Position numbers and translations under genes: made by a program
The notes under the pieces: model-generated
The model's input: only the letters and a program-made list of their open reading frames with translations
The model's database searches: none
Told to the model about the DNA's origin: nothing
From: Polynucleobacter sp. JS-Safj-400b-B2
GTDB taxonomy: Bacteria > Pseudomonadota > Gammaproteobacteria > Burkholderiales > Burkholderiaceae
NCBI RefSeq assembly: GCF_018881975.1
Contig: NZ_JACVPJ010000003.1
Coordinates: forward strand, 124,001-188,000
Reading direction: 5' to 3'
DNA: 64,000 bases
Part shown: piece after piece, positions 1 through 9,547 of the stretch
How the letters are laid out: each line of letters begins with the position of its first letter
How positions within the stretch are numbered: position 1 is the first letter of the stretch

Positions 1-597
1 AAGCAATAACTCAGACTTCTCATAGTCCAACGTCAAGTACTCCATATCCATCACTGGGTCAGAAAAACGCTCGCCAAGCAAGGCATCTCCCATGTCATGC
101 ACATCCCAGGGACTCAATAGATTTTTCTGCTTTAACCCTGTCAACTCTAGTGAGCGCAGCTCTTTTCCAGTGTCAGGCCCCAAATAGCTAAACGTGAGCA
201 AACCACCCTCACGCAATACGCGCCAACACTCTTGTAGAAAATGTTTTGGGTCTACTAAATCCTGCAACAAAAGATCACTAAAAACTAAATCAACAGAATT
301 ATCAGGAATATCAAATCTTCCAGATGACGCATAGCTTGCCAAGGGGCTAGTATTGCAGGCAAATAAAGATCGCCAATTGGTCATCACCTTAGCACGCCAC
401 ATTTGAAAACCGGAAACACCCGTTTCAGTAATGCTAAAAGTACGTGCCTTTGGAAAGCGTTTGGCGAGCATCTCTAAATGCTTGCCAGCAAAATCTGGCA
501 CGATCAGGATATCTTTTACATCGAGCTTAACGATATCCAATTTCTGCAGCATACGATCTGCAATTTCGTCTTGTAACCATCTGATGGGTTGGGTCAT
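1..597 (-). CDS. bioC: BioC-like malonyl-ACP O-methyltransferase, 3' end outside window
   Basis: An SAM-dependent methyltransferase whose first 199 codons are visible; the gene runs off the left edge. It opens at an ATG on the minus strand at 597. After a Rossmann-type region it reads SVDLVFSDLLLQDL and then RVLREGGLLTFSYLGPDTGKE; the LGPDT-KELR block is typical of BioC, which methylates malonyl-ACP to start pimelate synthesis for biotin. The canonical glycine-rich motif I is weak (IVPDFAG), so a BioC paralogue is possible. It diverges from comF, whose ATG lies about 20 bp away, so promoters must be very close or overlap coding sequence. Confidence 0.7.
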   Translation of the reverse strand, partial: MTQPIRWLQDEIADRMLQKLDIVKLDVKDILIVPDFAGKHLEMLAKRFPKARTFSITETGVSGFQMWRAKVMTNWRSLFACNTSPLASYASSGRFDIPDNSVDLVFSDLLLQDLVDPKHFLQECWRVLREGGLLTFSYLGPDTGKELRSLELTGLKQKNLLSPWDVHDMGDALLGERFSDPVMDMEYLTLDYEKSELLL

Positions 598-620
598 TGG
601 CTCAGTATACTCAGCGCCCC

Positions 621-1364
621 ATGCGAATTTCAAAGAACATTTTTCAAACCATCTGCGCGCATCTTTTGCCAACAGCCTGCATTACTTGTCAGGAGTTTCA
701 AAAATTCTCAATTTGCAATGAGTGCCTCGATTCATTAAAAGATAGTGCGTTGTGCAACTATCAATGCTGCTACCAATGTGGCATTGCACTTCAAGCTTCA
801 GAAGTGCCTAAGCAAAAATGTGTGGACTGTGAATACATCGAGCCCTACTTTGATGAAACCTATTGCTTAGATCGCTATGAAGGACTATTGCAAACCCCTC
901 TACATGAATTGAAGTATCAGAAACGTATCGCATTTGCTGGTGCGCTTAGTAGCACATGGAACTTGCTTATCGGCCAAGAGCTAGAAGATATTCCCGCAGA
1001 TTATTTACTGCCAGTTCCACTCAGCATCCAAAAGCTAGCGCAACGCGGATTTAATCAAAGCTGGGAGATTGCTAAACATATTCGCTGTGGAAAACATATT
1101 CAAAAATCACCTTATGTACTCCGCCGACATCATTATTCAGGGCACCAAGCCGGAAGTTCTTTATGCAATCGTTACTTAGCCATCCAGGGAATGTTTTATG
1201 TTGAACCGAATGACATTCAGAAGCTAAAAAATAAGACTGTCATAGTATTTGATGATGTCATGACCAGCGGAGCTACTCTTAATGAAATTGCGCGCGTTCT
1301 GAAGGACAATGGCGTATCTCGCGTAATTAATTGGGTACTACTGAGAGCTGCGCGGCCAATTTAA
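621..1364 (+). CDS. comF: ComF-family phosphoribosyltransferase-like protein
   Basis: Cysteine-rich N-terminal part (CITCQ, CNEC, CYQCG, CVDCEY) followed by a C-terminal type I phosphoribosyltransferase fold with the PRPP-binding motif VIVFDDVMTSGATLNE near the end. This is the standard ComF/GntX architecture and length (about 247 residues). Family members are linked to DNA uptake and competence, although the biochemical role is not settled. I start it at the ATG at 621; an upstream TTG at 597 would overlap the bioC start codon. It diverges from bioC and is followed 10 bp later by trmL, probably in one transcript. Confidence 0.85.
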   Translation: MRISKNIFQTICAHLLPTACITCQEFQKFSICNECLDSLKDSALCNYQCCYQCGIALQASEVPKQKCVDCEYIEPYFDETYCLDRYEGLLQTPLHELKYQKRIAFAGALSSTWNLLIGQELEDIPADYLLPVPLSIQKLAQRGFNQSWEIAKHIRCGKHIQKSPYVLRRHHYSGHQAGSSLCNRYLAIQGMFYVEPNDIQKLKNKTVIVFDDVMTSGATLNEIARVLKDNGVSRVINWVLLRAARPI

Positions 1365-1374
1365 AGAGTGTCAC

Positions 1375-1845
1375 ATGTTTAATATTGTTTTATTCGAACC
1401 AGAAATTCCGCCCAATACAGGCAACATCATTCGCTTATGTGCCAATACTGGAGCGAAGTTACATTTAATTGAGCCGCTTGGCTTTCCCATGGAGGACGCT
1501 AAGTTGCGTAGAGCGAGCTTGGACTATCACGAGTTTGCAAAAGTAAAAGTTCACAAAAATTGGGCGCAGTTTTTAAAAGATGAGCAGCCTGATCCTCAAC
1601 ATCTCTTTGCATTAACGACTAAGGGCTCAGGAAAGTTTCATGAAGGTAAATACTCACCTGATGATTACTTTGTCTTTGGCTCCGAAACTAAAGGCATTAC
1701 AGATGAAGTCAGGGATTCCATTCCAACTGAGAATCGCATGCGCTTAGCAATGCAAGACAGTAGTCGTAGCTTGAATTTATCGAATACTGTAGCAATTGTT
1801 GTCTATGAAGCTTGGCGCCAGAACAACCTAGTAGGCGGGCAGTAG
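1375..1845 (+). CDS. trmL: tRNA (cytidine/uridine-34-2'-O)-methyltransferase
   Basis: A 156-residue single-domain SPOUT methyltransferase, the usual TrmL length. It opens with FNIVLFEPEIPPNTGNIIRL, then shows the knot motifs FVFGSETKGI and LNLSNTVAIVVYEAW near the C-terminus that bind SAM. TrmL methylates the ribose of the wobble base in tRNA-Leu isoacceptors. It follows comF by 10 bp on the same strand and is probably co-transcribed with it; it then converges on gpsA. Confidence 0.93.
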   Translation: MFNIVLFEPEIPPNTGNIIRLCANTGAKLHLIEPLGFPMEDAKLRRASLDYHEFAKVKVHKNWAQFLKDEQPDPQHLFALTTKGSGKFHEGKYSPDDYFVFGSETKGITDEVRDSIPTENRMRLAMQDSSRSLNLSNTVAIVVYEAWRQNNLVGGQ

Positions 1846-1867
1846 CAAATCGGCCCAAATAATGGGC

Positions 1868-2890
1868 TTACGATTCGATTTTAGGATCGCGCCCCATGAG
1901 CTTTTTAACAGCATCATGCGGCTTCAATTTTCCAGAAAGTACTTCACCCATCATCGTAGTAATGGGCATCTCAACCCCTAGACGTTTTGCCAAGTCACCG
2001 ACCGCCTCTGCACAAAGTACACCCTCAGCAACATGGCCGAGACTTGCCAAAATCTCTGGCAATGATTTACCTGCAGCAAGCTCAAGACCAACTCGACGAT
2101 TGCGAGATAGGTCACCAGTAGCAGTCAAAATTAAATCCCCAACCCCAGTTAAGCCCATACAAGTTTCAGATTTACCACCTGCGGCTTTCACAATGCGCAT
2201 CATCTCTGCCAATCCTCGGGTGAGGACTGCAGCGCGGGCGTTAAGACCTAAGTCGAGACCATCACCAATGCCTGCAGCAATTGCTAAGACATTTTTAATT
2301 GCTCCACCTAACTCAACGCCGATGAGATCATCGCTTGAATAAATACGCATATTGCCATGATGAAAAGCTGTCTGAACTGTCTCGCATAATTTTGCAGATT
2401 TACTGGCTACTGTTAATGCACACGGCATTTCCAAACCAACCTCGCGCGCAAAACTTGGCCCAGACAAAGCACCATAGGAGTGCGTTAGTCCGTGAGAGTG
2501 AATTTTGCTTTCTCGTTCTACAACCTGATGTGGCAATAAAGCAGTATTAGGCTCCAAGCCTTTACATAGCCAAATAATGTTGAGTGGATGCTCAGCAATC
2601 CTTAAGGCCTGGGCGATAGTTTCTGAAAGCCCTGACATTGGCGTAGCAATGACCAACAAGTCATCGCTAGAAAGTCTTTTGATGGCAATAGAAAAATCAC
2701 TCTCTAACTCGAGTCCTTTAGGCAATTGAATACTAGGAAGGTAAGCACGGTTTTCGCCGTTCTCTTGAATATCTTCTAGCTGCTGTTTACTACGCGACCA
2801 TAAGCAAACATCGCCCTCTTGGAGGTAGCGAGCGGCTTGCGCCGCCATCGCCGTTCCCCAGGCGCCAGCACCAAGCAGTGTCACTTTCAT
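1868..2890 (-). CDS. gpsA: Glycerol-3-phosphate dehydrogenase [NAD(P)+]
   Basis: A 340-residue cytosolic enzyme that reduces dihydroxyacetone phosphate to sn-glycerol-3-phosphate for phospholipid synthesis. The N-terminus carries the dinucleotide motif VTLLGAGAWGTAMA; the catalytic-domain signature GGAIKNVLAIAAGIGDGL and the RNRRVGLELAAG loop are intact. Length matches the family. It follows secB by 24 bp on the minus strand; the order grxC-secB-gpsA is common in betaproteobacteria and suggests one operon. Confidence 0.96.
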   Translation of the reverse strand: MKVTLLGAGAWGTAMAAQAARYLQEGDVCLWSRSKQQLEDIQENGENRAYLPSIQLPKGLELESDFSIAIKRLSSDDLLVIATPMSGLSETIAQALRIAEHPLNIIWLCKGLEPNTALLPHQVVERESKIHSHGLTHSYGALSGPSFAREVGLEMPCALTVASKSAKLCETVQTAFHHGNMRIYSSDDLIGVELGGAIKNVLAIAAGIGDGLDLGLNARAAVLTRGLAEMMRIVKAAGGKSETCMGLTGVGDLILTATGDLSRNRRVGLELAAGKSLPEILASLGHVAEGVLCAEAVGDLAKRLGVEMPITTMMGEVLSGKLKPHDAVKKLMGRDPKIES

Positions 2891-2914
2891 GATCTGTGGG
2901 CTCGCTAGTTGAGC

Positions 2915-3427
2915 TTAGTGAGGCTTGCTCTCTGATGCTGCGCCATCCTTAGCAGCAGCTTCTTGTTGAGCCTGCATTAAACGGTGTTCGTACATGCCGT
3001 GGAAATTAATCTCGTTCAAATGAATTGGCTGGAAGCCTGCACGACTAATAACGTCAGCAATATTTGAGCGTAAATATGGATACAAAATTGTTGGGCAAGC
3101 AATACCCAGCATTGGATCAATTTGCTCAGCTGGAATATTGTTGAACTCAAAAATACCAGCTTGTTTTGCTTCAACCAAGAACAATACTTTTGCATCTACC
3201 TTTGCAGTCACCGTAGAACTCAAAGCGACTTCAAAGATTCCTTCGCTTAAAGGAGCGGCAGAAATATCAATCTCAACTTGTACTTGTGGCTCCGATGCTA
3301 CCAATAAAATCTGTGGTGCATTTGGTTGCTCAAGCGACAAATCCTTGAGATAAATTCGCTGAATACGGAACCCAGGCTCTTTAGATTGTTCAGTGCTTGC
3401 TTGGGGTGCGGAAGATTGTTCAGTCAT
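2915..3427 (-). CDS. secB: Protein-export chaperone SecB
   Basis: A 170-residue acidic cytosolic chaperone that holds preproteins unfolded and hands them to SecA. The core reads [20 protein letters not shown] and later [21 protein letters not shown], both hallmark SecB segments. The N-terminal 18 residues and the C-terminal tail are low complexity (Ala, Glu, Lys), as is usual for the family. It sits between grxC and gpsA on the minus strand. Confidence 0.97.
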   Translation of the reverse strand: MTEQSSAPQASTEQSKEPGFRIQRIYLKDLSLEQPNAPQILLVASEPQVQVEIDISAAPLSEGIFEVALSSTVTAKVDAKVLFLVEAKQAGIFEFNNIPAEQIDPMLGIACPTILYPYLRSNIADVISRAGFQPIHLNEINFHGMYEHRLMQAQQEAAAKDGAASESKPH

Positions 3428-3450
3428 TGCTAACTTTCTTTATTTATTTA

Positions 3451-3705
3451 TTAAGCCAATAAAGGATCGAGCTTTCCAGCGCGATCCAATGCTACTAAGT
3501 CGTCATAGCCACCAACATGCGTGTCCCCAATATAAATCTGGGGAACAGTGCGGCGACCAGTGCGCGTCATCATGATTTCACGTTGGGAGGGATCACGATC
3601 AATCAAAATCTTCTCTAAATTGGCAACACCTTTTTTATTCAATAGCTTTTCAGCCATAACGCAATATGGGCAAACCTGGGTGCTATACATTGTTACTGAA
3701 GGCAT
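3451..3705 (-). CDS. grxC: Glutaredoxin 3
   Basis: An 84-residue dithiol glutaredoxin reducing disulfides with glutathione. The active site CPYC lies near residue 12 (STQVCPYCVMAEKLL), with the cis-proline motif TVPQIYIGDTHVGGYDDL that binds glutathione. Length is that of GrxC. It is upstream of secB and 10 bp downstream of the rhodanese gene, all on the minus strand. Confidence 0.95.
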   Translation of the reverse strand: MPSVTMYSTQVCPYCVMAEKLLNKKGVANLEKILIDRDPSQREIMMTRTGRRTVPQIYIGDTHVGGYDDLVALDRAGKLDPLLA

Positions 3706-3715
3706 GAATGTCTCC

Positions 3716-4132
3716 TTACTTCACTAATGGAAGGGCTGCTGCTTTCCAAGCTTGAACACCGCCATCTAAGGCGCCTACTTCAGCAAAACCCAGTTTTTGG
3801 ACTTCGGCTACGAGTTTGCGTGATTGAGCACCTGTTTCACAAACCAGTACTACTGGGTGCTTGCGATCTAACTTCAGCTTTTCGATAGCCGCAGTTAAGC
3901 CTGCAGCATTAGCAAACCTGGCACCAGGTAGATGCCCCGCTTTAAAGGCCTCTTCCGTACGCAAATCCAGCACATAGGCTTTGCGTCGATTAATCCAAAT
4001 TGTCGCTTCCGTAGGCGACAAGCCTTTTCCGCCAATAAGCGTAGATAATGTGGGTAGGAAGAGCGCTATGCCTGAAACCAAGAGGAGGGCAATAAGCGCT
4101 AAATTATCAATTTGCGTGAGAAAGTTCATCAC
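3716..4132 (-). CDS. Membrane-anchored rhodanese-like sulfurtransferase
   Basis: A 138-residue protein with one N-terminal membrane segment (about residues 10-30, LALIALLLVSGIALFL) followed by a single rhodanese domain. The domain shows the typical YVLDLRTEEAFKAGHLPGA start and the active-site cysteine loop VCETGAQSRKL near residue 98. It may move sulfane sulfur or act in redox chemistry near the membrane; its substrate cannot be read from sequence. First gene of the minus-strand rhodanese-grxC-secB-gpsA group, diverging from gpmA with only 19 bp between starts. Confidence 0.88.
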   Translation of the reverse strand: MMNFLTQIDNLALIALLLVSGIALFLPTLSTLIGGKGLSPTEATIWINRRKAYVLDLRTEEAFKAGHLPGARFANAAGLTAAIEKLKLDRKHPVVLVCETGAQSRKLVAEVQKLGFAEVGALDGGVQAWKAAALPLVK

Positions 4133-4151
4133 CGGATTATAGAATGGCTCT

Positions 4152-4841
4152 ATGAAACAACTTGTCCTTATTCGTCATGGCGAATCCGCCTGGAACCTTG
4201 AAAACCGCTTTACCGGCTGGGCGGACGTTGACTTAACCCCCAAAGGTGCAGAACAGGCCCTTGCCGCAGGTGAAAACCTCAAAAAAGCCGGATATGAATT
4301 CGATATCGCCTATACCTCTGTTTTGAGGCGTGCCATTCGTACCCTCTGGCATGTTCAAGAAGCTATGGATTTAATGTGGCTTCCAGTGGTCCACAGTTGG
4401 CGCCTCAATGAGCGTCACTATGGAGCGCTTACCGGCCTCAACAAAGCAGAAACAGCAACAAAGTATGGCGACGAGCAAGTTCACATTTGGCGTCGTTCAT
4501 ATGATGTGCGCCCCCCGCTACTTGAGCAAGATGATGAACGTCACCCTAAGAATGATTTACGCTACTCAAAATTAAACCCCTCTGATCTTCCATTGGGCGA
4601 ATGCCTTAAAGACAACGTTGAGCGTGTGTTGCCCTTGTGGAATGAATCTATTGCTCCTGCTCTGAAAGCCGGCAAACGTGTTCTGCTTGTAGCGCATGGC
4701 AACAGCATCCGTTCTTTAATTAAATATTTAGATCAAATGTCTGATGAAGCCATCATGGAAGTAAATGTCCCAAACGGTATTCCTCTTATATATGAGCTAG
4801 ATGACAACCTCAAACCTATTCAACACTTTTATTTGGATTAA
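4152..4841 (+). CDS. gpmA: 2,3-bisphosphoglycerate-dependent phosphoglycerate mutase
   Basis: A 229-residue glycolytic enzyme interconverting 3- and 2-phosphoglycerate. The phosphohistidine signature is [18 protein letters not shown] at the N-terminus; the second histidine is in [12 protein letters not shown] near residue 180. Length is typical of GpmA. It is followed by the S41 protease gene after 12 bp, a pairing common in Burkholderiales. Confidence 0.97.
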   Translation: MKQLVLIRHGESAWNLENRFTGWADVDLTPKGAEQALAAGENLKKAGYEFDIAYTSVLRRAIRTLWHVQEAMDLMWLPVVHSWRLNERHYGALTGLNKAETATKYGDEQVHIWRRSYDVRPPLLEQDDERHPKNDLRYSKLNPSDLPLGECLKDNVERVLPLWNESIAPALKAGKRVLLVAHGNSIRSLIKYLDQMSDEAIMEVNVPNGIPLIYELDDNLKPIQHFYLD

Positions 4842-4853
4842 AGCAAAAAAGAT

Positions 4854-6287
4854 ATGCGCCAATTTCTAAAGAACTTTGCCCTGATAGCCGTTGGTCTTAT
4901 CGCCGGTGTGGCAGCCACGATTCAGCTCTCTGCAACCGCCCAGCAAGGCACTCAGCTACCACTAGATGAGCTTCGTACGCTCTCCAATGTCTTTGCCCAA
5001 ATTAAGCGCGAGTATGTTGAGCCAATTGAAGACAAGCAACTATTAACGGATGCTGTTAAAGGAATGGTGAGTAGTCTTGACCCACACTCCACCTTCTTAG
5101 ATAAAAAAGATTTTTCAGAAATGCAAGAGCAAACTTCTGGAAAGTTCGCTGGCCTTGGAATAGAAATTACTTCTGAAGATGGCGTAGTTAAGGTATTAAA
5201 CCCGATTGAAGATAGTCCAGCGGCACGCGCAGGACTTCAAGCCGGAGACCTCATTACACGCCTTGATGACAAACCTGTACGCGGTATGTCTCTAGACAAA
5301 GCGGTACGTACTATGCGCGGCGAACCTGGAACCAAAATAACTTTAACAGTATTTCGTAAGAGCGAAGAGCGTAGCTTTCCAGTAACGATTACTCGTGCAG
5401 AAATTAAAGTTCAATCCGTTAAAACTAAAATTCTCGATAACGATATTGCTTGGGTTCGGATAACGAGCTTTCAAGAGCGCACCGTTCCTGATCTCGCTAA
5501 AAAATTGACTGATATTGCCAATCAAGATCCAAAGCTCAAAGGCATCATTCTTGACCTACGCAACAATGGCGGCGGATTATTGCAAGGTGCAGTGGGAGTG
5601 GCCGCAGCATTCCTACCGGCTGATGCCATCATTGTTTCCACCAAAGGTCAGTCACCGGACTCAAAACAGGTCTTCAATGCCACTCCAGCCATGTACCGCC
5701 TCAATGAGCCTGGCGATCCTTTAGCAGGCGTTCCAGCCATGTTTAAGAAATTACCGATGGTGGTTTTGGTGAATGCCTATTCCGCCTCAGCCTCTGAGAT
5801 TGTGGCTGGTGCTCTTCAGGACTACAAACGAGCCACCATTATTGGAAAAACTACCTTTGGTAAGGGCTCAGTACAGACTGTTCGCCCCCTTACAAATGAC
5901 TCAGCACTCAAGATCACTACCGCTTATTACTACACCCCGAGCGGCAAGTCGATTCAGGCTTTTGGTGTGAAACCAGATATTCCGGTAGACCAAAACAAAG
6001 ATGGTGATCCAGACGACGTTTTGATTACGCGCGAGATTGATAGCGAAAAACACTTGCGTAATAAACAATCTGCTGAAGATAAGCTGATTAAAGATCGCGA
6101 ACAGCGCCGCCTCGAAGAGTTACAACGCATTGAAGAAAAGAATGCCAAGAAGACTCCTGAAGAAAAAGAGAAAGAAAAAAATAAGAAGCCCACTGAACTG
6201 GGTAGCGCAGATGACTTCATGCTTTCTCAAGCGGTAGCCTTTATTAATGGACAGCCCGTAAAGCGCTCTGCATCTAAACTCGAATAA
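4854..6287 (+). CDS. C-terminal processing peptidase (S41 family)
   Basis: A 477-residue periplasmic protease of the CtpA/Prc type. It has an N-terminal signal or anchor (ALIAVGLIAGVAATIQL), a PDZ domain (about residues 95-175, with IEDSPAARAGLQAGDLI), and an S41 catalytic core with the serine in NAYSASASEIVAG and the lysine in GKTTFGKGSVQT. A Lys/Glu-rich charged stretch follows near residues 400-445. Such enzymes trim periplasmic proteins at their C-termini and can act in cell-wall control. It lies between gpmA and a moeB-like gene on the same strand. Confidence 0.93.
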   Translation: MRQFLKNFALIAVGLIAGVAATIQLSATAQQGTQLPLDELRTLSNVFAQIKREYVEPIEDKQLLTDAVKGMVSSLDPHSTFLDKKDFSEMQEQTSGKFAGLGIEITSEDGVVKVLNPIEDSPAARAGLQAGDLITRLDDKPVRGMSLDKAVRTMRGEPGTKITLTVFRKSEERSFPVTITRAEIKVQSVKTKILDNDIAWVRITSFQERTVPDLAKKLTDIANQDPKLKGIILDLRNNGGGLLQGAVGVAAAFLPADAIIVSTKGQSPDSKQVFNATPAMYRLNEPGDPLAGVPAMFKKLPMVVLVNAYSASASEIVAGALQDYKRATIIGKTTFGKGSVQTVRPLTNDSALKITTAYYYTPSGKSIQAFGVKPDIPVDQNKDGDPDDVLITREIDSEKHLRNKQSAEDKLIKDREQRRLEELQRIEEKNAKKTPEEKEKEKNKKPTELGSADDFMLSQAVAFINGQPVKRSASKLE

Positions 6288-6310
6288 CTTTATATCCTCA
6301 CGACCGGCAA

Positions 6311-7063
6311 ATGAATGATGAGCAGTTACTTCGATACTCTAGGCACTTACTGCTTGAGGAAATCGATGTTGCTGGCCAAGAGAGGCTTCTTAACTCTCAT
6401 GCACTGGTTATCGGTGCAGGCGGCTTAGGCAGTGCCGCTGCGCCCTATCTGGCTGCTGCAGGTGTGGGTCACATTACCTTAGTCGATCATGATGAAGTCG
6501 AGCTTACCAATTTGCAGCGCCAAATCATGCATACCGAGAGCAGCTTAGGTAAAAGCAAAGTGGACTCCGGCAAAGAGTTTTTGCAACGCCTCAATTCAAC
6601 GATTCAAATTGAAACTATTCAAGTCAAAGCTACTGATTCCTTACTAGACGAATTGCTTCCAAGTGTTGATGTTGTTTTAGATTGCACAGATAACTTCTTA
6701 ACCAGACACCTGATTAATGCCGCCTGCGTGAACCATAAGATTCCATTGGTTTCAGGATCGGCTCTCAAGTTCGATGGTCAAGTTAGCGTCTTTGATCCAC
6801 GCAATTCCAACTCCCCTTGCTATGCCTGTATCTTTTCTCCAGATGAACGGTTTGAAGAAGTCAGTTGCTCCAGCATGGGCATCTTCTCACCTCTAGTGGG
6901 GATCGTTGGAGCCATGCAAGCAGCTCAAGCGCTACAAGTATTAATTGGTTTTGGAGAGCCCCTCGTCGGCCGAATGTTGCTTTGGAATGGTCGTACCACC
7001 CAAATTGACGAATTCCGCATTGGCCGTAATGCCGAGTGCTCGGTATGTGGATCCTCGCACTAA
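6311..7063 (+). CDS. moeB: HesA/MoeB/ThiF-family adenylyltransferase
   Basis: A 250-residue E1-like enzyme that adenylates the C-terminus of a sulfur-carrier protein such as MoaD or ThiS. The ATP-binding motif GAGGLGSAAAPYLAAAGVG is at residue 37 onward, with ELTNLQRQIMH after it. Zinc-binding cysteine pairs are CYAC and CSVC; a cysteine in VSCSSMGIFSPLVG occupies the catalytic-loop position. No rhodanese domain follows, so this is the short form. MoeB and ThiF cannot be separated from sequence alone. Confidence 0.9.
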   Translation: MNDEQLLRYSRHLLLEEIDVAGQERLLNSHALVIGAGGLGSAAAPYLAAAGVGHITLVDHDEVELTNLQRQIMHTESSLGKSKVDSGKEFLQRLNSTIQIETIQVKATDSLLDELLPSVDVVLDCTDNFLTRHLINAACVNHKIPLVSGSALKFDGQVSVFDPRNSNSPCYACIFSPDERFEEVSCSSMGIFSPLVGIVGAMQAAQALQVLIGFGEPLVGRMLLWNGRTTQIDEFRIGRNAECSVCGSSH

Positions 7064-7078
7064 CAACGTACTAGGCTC

Positions 7079-8830
7079 TTAAGACAGCAAGCGCTCTAAA
7101 GCCTTTGCCTGCTCTTCAGGCTCATAAGCCCTAAGCACTCTGGCAACCCTTGCTTTAAGTAGTCCAACATTTGCTTTTAAGATCTCGCGCTTGACCAGTA
7201 ATAGCTGGCTGAAGTGCATTGAGAAGTCGGTCAACCCCATGGCAAGTAGTAACTTAGTTAACGCAGGATCACCAGCCATCTCACCACAAACAGCAACAGG
7301 TACATTTGCGCGTTGAGCTTGCTCAATAATATTCGCTATCAAGTTCAAGATAGCTGGGTGTAGAGGATCATATAAGTGCGCCACCGCATGATCTGCTCGA
7401 TCAATTGCTAGTGTGTACTGAATTAAGTCATTCGTGCCAATAGATAGAAAATCAAATCGATTAATGAATAAAGGAAGCACCAAAGCAGCGGCCGGAATTT
7501 CGATCATGGCGCCAACCTGAATATTGGGATTGAATGCTTTGCCACGCTGATGTAATTGTTGCTTTGCTTTTTCTATCAACCTAAAAGTTTCATCGATTTC
7601 TTTAGCATGCGCCAACATTGGAATCATGATGCGCGCCTGACCATGGGCTGATGCACGCAATATTGCCCTTAGCTGAGTCAAAAAGATTTCAGGCTCTGTT
7701 AAGGACCAGCGAATGGCCCGCAAACCAAGGGGAGACGTACCTGTCTGCGAAATGTCACCGCCGCCACCTAGCGCCTTATCTGCGCCAACATCAATTGTTC
7801 TGATATTTACCGGCAAGCCATGCATCAAATCGACGACGCGACGGTATTCTTGATACTGCTGCTCTTCATCCGGTAAGGCTTGCTTGCGATCCATGAATAA
7901 AAATTCAGAACGGAATAAGCCAACTCCTACGGCTCCTAGCTTGACTGCCTGTATTGCATCTTCTGGTAATTCAATATTCGCAAATAATTCAATTTCAACG
8001 CCGTCGGCTGTTTCGGTTTTTGAATGCTTTAACTGTTGAAGTTTGCGCGCTTCTTTCAAGACTTGAGTTTGCAGTTTTCGGTATTCAGATAGCAACTGCT
8101 CGTCAGGGGCTACGACTACAACCCCTCGCTCGCCATCCAATACCAGCCAGTCTCCATGACGAATCATTTCACTAGCATGTCGCACTCCTACTACCGCAGG
8201 AATCTCCATACTACGAGCCACAATGGCGGTATGAGAGGTCTTGCCCCCTAGGTCAGTTACAAAACCAGTAAAGGCATGCTCTTTAAAACGGAGCATGTCA
8301 TGCGGTGCAATGTCATGGGCGACGATGATGGATTCAACCCCGACATCACTCACGGGTAAAAAATCTGAATCGTTTAATGGGTCTTTTTTCTGCGCATTTA
8401 ATGCCTTAATGACACGTTCAGCAACCTGCCGAATATCATTGGCACGCTCTTTTAAATAGGCATCCTCAATATCTGCAAACTGCTCTAAAAGATCATTGAG
8501 TTCAGTTGTTAATGCCCAAGCAGCATTTAATCGTTGTGTACGGATTAATTTAATAGGCTTTTCAGCCAAAGCAGGGTCAGCCAATATCATGCCGTGCACG
8601 TCCAAGAAAGCTGCCATCTCTTGTGGAGCATCTTTAGGCAATCCTTGGCGAAGTTGCTCAAGCTCTAAGCGAACCTGATCAAAAGCATCCAGTAACTTTT
8701 GGGCCTCAGCCTCTTCTTTTCCGGGCTCAACCAGATGGTGACTTACTTCTAATGCTGCGCGAGAAATCAGTACCGCCTTGCCAATGGCAATGCCTTTCGA
8801 TACCGGAATTCCGTGCAATGCAAAAGTCAT
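7079..8830 (-). CDS. ptsI: PTS enzyme I, phosphoenolpyruvate-protein phosphotransferase
   Basis: A 583-residue enzyme I that takes phosphate from phosphoenolpyruvate and passes it to HPr. The phosphohistidine motif GGKTSHTAIVARSMEIPAVVG lies near residue 200; the PEP-binding barrel shows RTIDVGADK and the catalytic cysteine loop VPVAVCGEMAGDP. It ends the minus-strand group EIIA-HPr-EI. No sugar-specific membrane permease is in the window, which fits a regulatory PTS of the type common in betaproteobacteria. Confidence 0.96.
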   Translation of the reverse strand: MTFALHGIPVSKGIAIGKAVLISRAALEVSHHLVEPGKEEAEAQKLLDAFDQVRLELEQLRQGLPKDAPQEMAAFLDVHGMILADPALAEKPIKLIRTQRLNAAWALTTELNDLLEQFADIEDAYLKERANDIRQVAERVIKALNAQKKDPLNDSDFLPVSDVGVESIIVAHDIAPHDMLRFKEHAFTGFVTDLGGKTSHTAIVARSMEIPAVVGVRHASEMIRHGDWLVLDGERGVVVVAPDEQLLSEYRKLQTQVLKEARKLQQLKHSKTETADGVEIELFANIELPEDAIQAVKLGAVGVGLFRSEFLFMDRKQALPDEEQQYQEYRRVVDLMHGLPVNIRTIDVGADKALGGGGDISQTGTSPLGLRAIRWSLTEPEIFLTQLRAILRASAHGQARIMIPMLAHAKEIDETFRLIEKAKQQLHQRGKAFNPNIQVGAMIEIPAAALVLPLFINRFDFLSIGTNDLIQYTLAIDRADHAVAHLYDPLHPAILNLIANIIEQAQRANVPVAVCGEMAGDPALTKLLLAMGLTDFSMHFSQLLLVKREILKANVGLLKARVARVLRAYEPEEQAKALERLLS

Positions 8831-8835
8831 GCTAT

Positions 8836-9105
8836 TTACTCGCTTTCACCAAAGCGGTCATTAATTAATGTGGTCAATGCCTGCATTGCTTCATCAGCCT
8901 TCTCACCAACCGTTTCAAGCGTTACAGTACTGCCCATTCCCGCCGCTAACATCATCACACCCATAATGCTCTTGGCATTAATTTGACGCCCATTACGTGA
9001 CAAGAATATTTCGCAGGGAAATTGAGCGGCTAATTGAGAAAGCTTTGCTGATGCACGAGCATGCAAACCTAATTTATTAATGATTTCGATTTCTGCGGAA
9101 GGCAT
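8836..9105 (-). CDS. ptsH: Phosphocarrier protein HPr
   Basis: An 89-residue HPr. The active histidine is in KLGLHARASAKLSQLA near residue 15, and the regulatory serine region is INAKSIMGVMMLAAGMG. It carries phosphate from enzyme I to EIIA. The gene is 5 bp upstream of ptsI and 17 bp downstream of the EIIA gene, so the three are almost certainly co-transcribed. Confidence 0.96.
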   Translation of the reverse strand: MPSAEIEIINKLGLHARASAKLSQLAAQFPCEIFLSRNGRQINAKSIMGVMMLAAGMGSTVTLETVGEKADEAMQALTTLINDRFGESE

Positions 9106-9122
9106 AGTGTGTTGGCCCTTAT

Positions 9123-9545
9123 TTACTCTTGATTTACTTTGCTACCTAAACGCAAAATTCCATTCTGTCCACCAGCAAGCGCTTTATGTGACAGCTCCTC
9201 AAGACCTTCTCCGCGATGAGAAATACAGCGCATCAGCATTGGAATGTTTAATCCCGCCAGCACAATGACAGGCGCATTTAATCCCGATAAAGGACCGAGG
9301 GCTTCTAACTTAGAAGCAACATTGGCTGGGGTTGCACCCATCACATCCGTCAAAATAAGTACCCCATTGCCAGTATTCACGCCATAAGCAGCCTTGAGCA
9401 CTCGATCAAAACTTGCCTTGGTATCTTCATGAGGGGGGATGTCAACTGCCCGGACCCGCTCAGGCAATACACCAAATGTATGCTCAGCAAACCCTAGCAT
9501 TGCGCTAGCAACTGGTGTGTGTGCAACGATGATAATTCCAACCAT
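9123..9545 (-). CDS. PTS EIIA component, mannose/fructose (ManX/AgaF) type
   Basis: About 140 residues from the ATG at 9545 (GIIIVAHTPVASAMLGFAE); an upstream in-frame start would overlap gshB. The phosphorylated histidine is the one in VAHTP near residue 10, and the LILTDVMGATPANVASKL segment is typical of the EIIA-Man fold. No EIIB or EIIC gene is present nearby, so it probably acts in signalling and not in sugar uptake. It follows gshB, nearly touching its stop codon. Confidence 0.9.
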   Translation of the reverse strand: MVGIIIVAHTPVASAMLGFAEHTFGVLPERVRAVDIPPHEDTKASFDRVLKAAYGVNTGNGVLILTDVMGATPANVASKLEALGPLSGLNAPVIVLAGLNIPMLMRCISHRGEGLEELSHKALAGGQNGILRLGSKVNQE

Positions 9546-9547
9546 TT

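Noticed and set aside
1896..2342. Plus-strand open frame inside gpsA
   Set aside because: It is a shadow of gpsA, with no family resemblance or ribosome-binding site.
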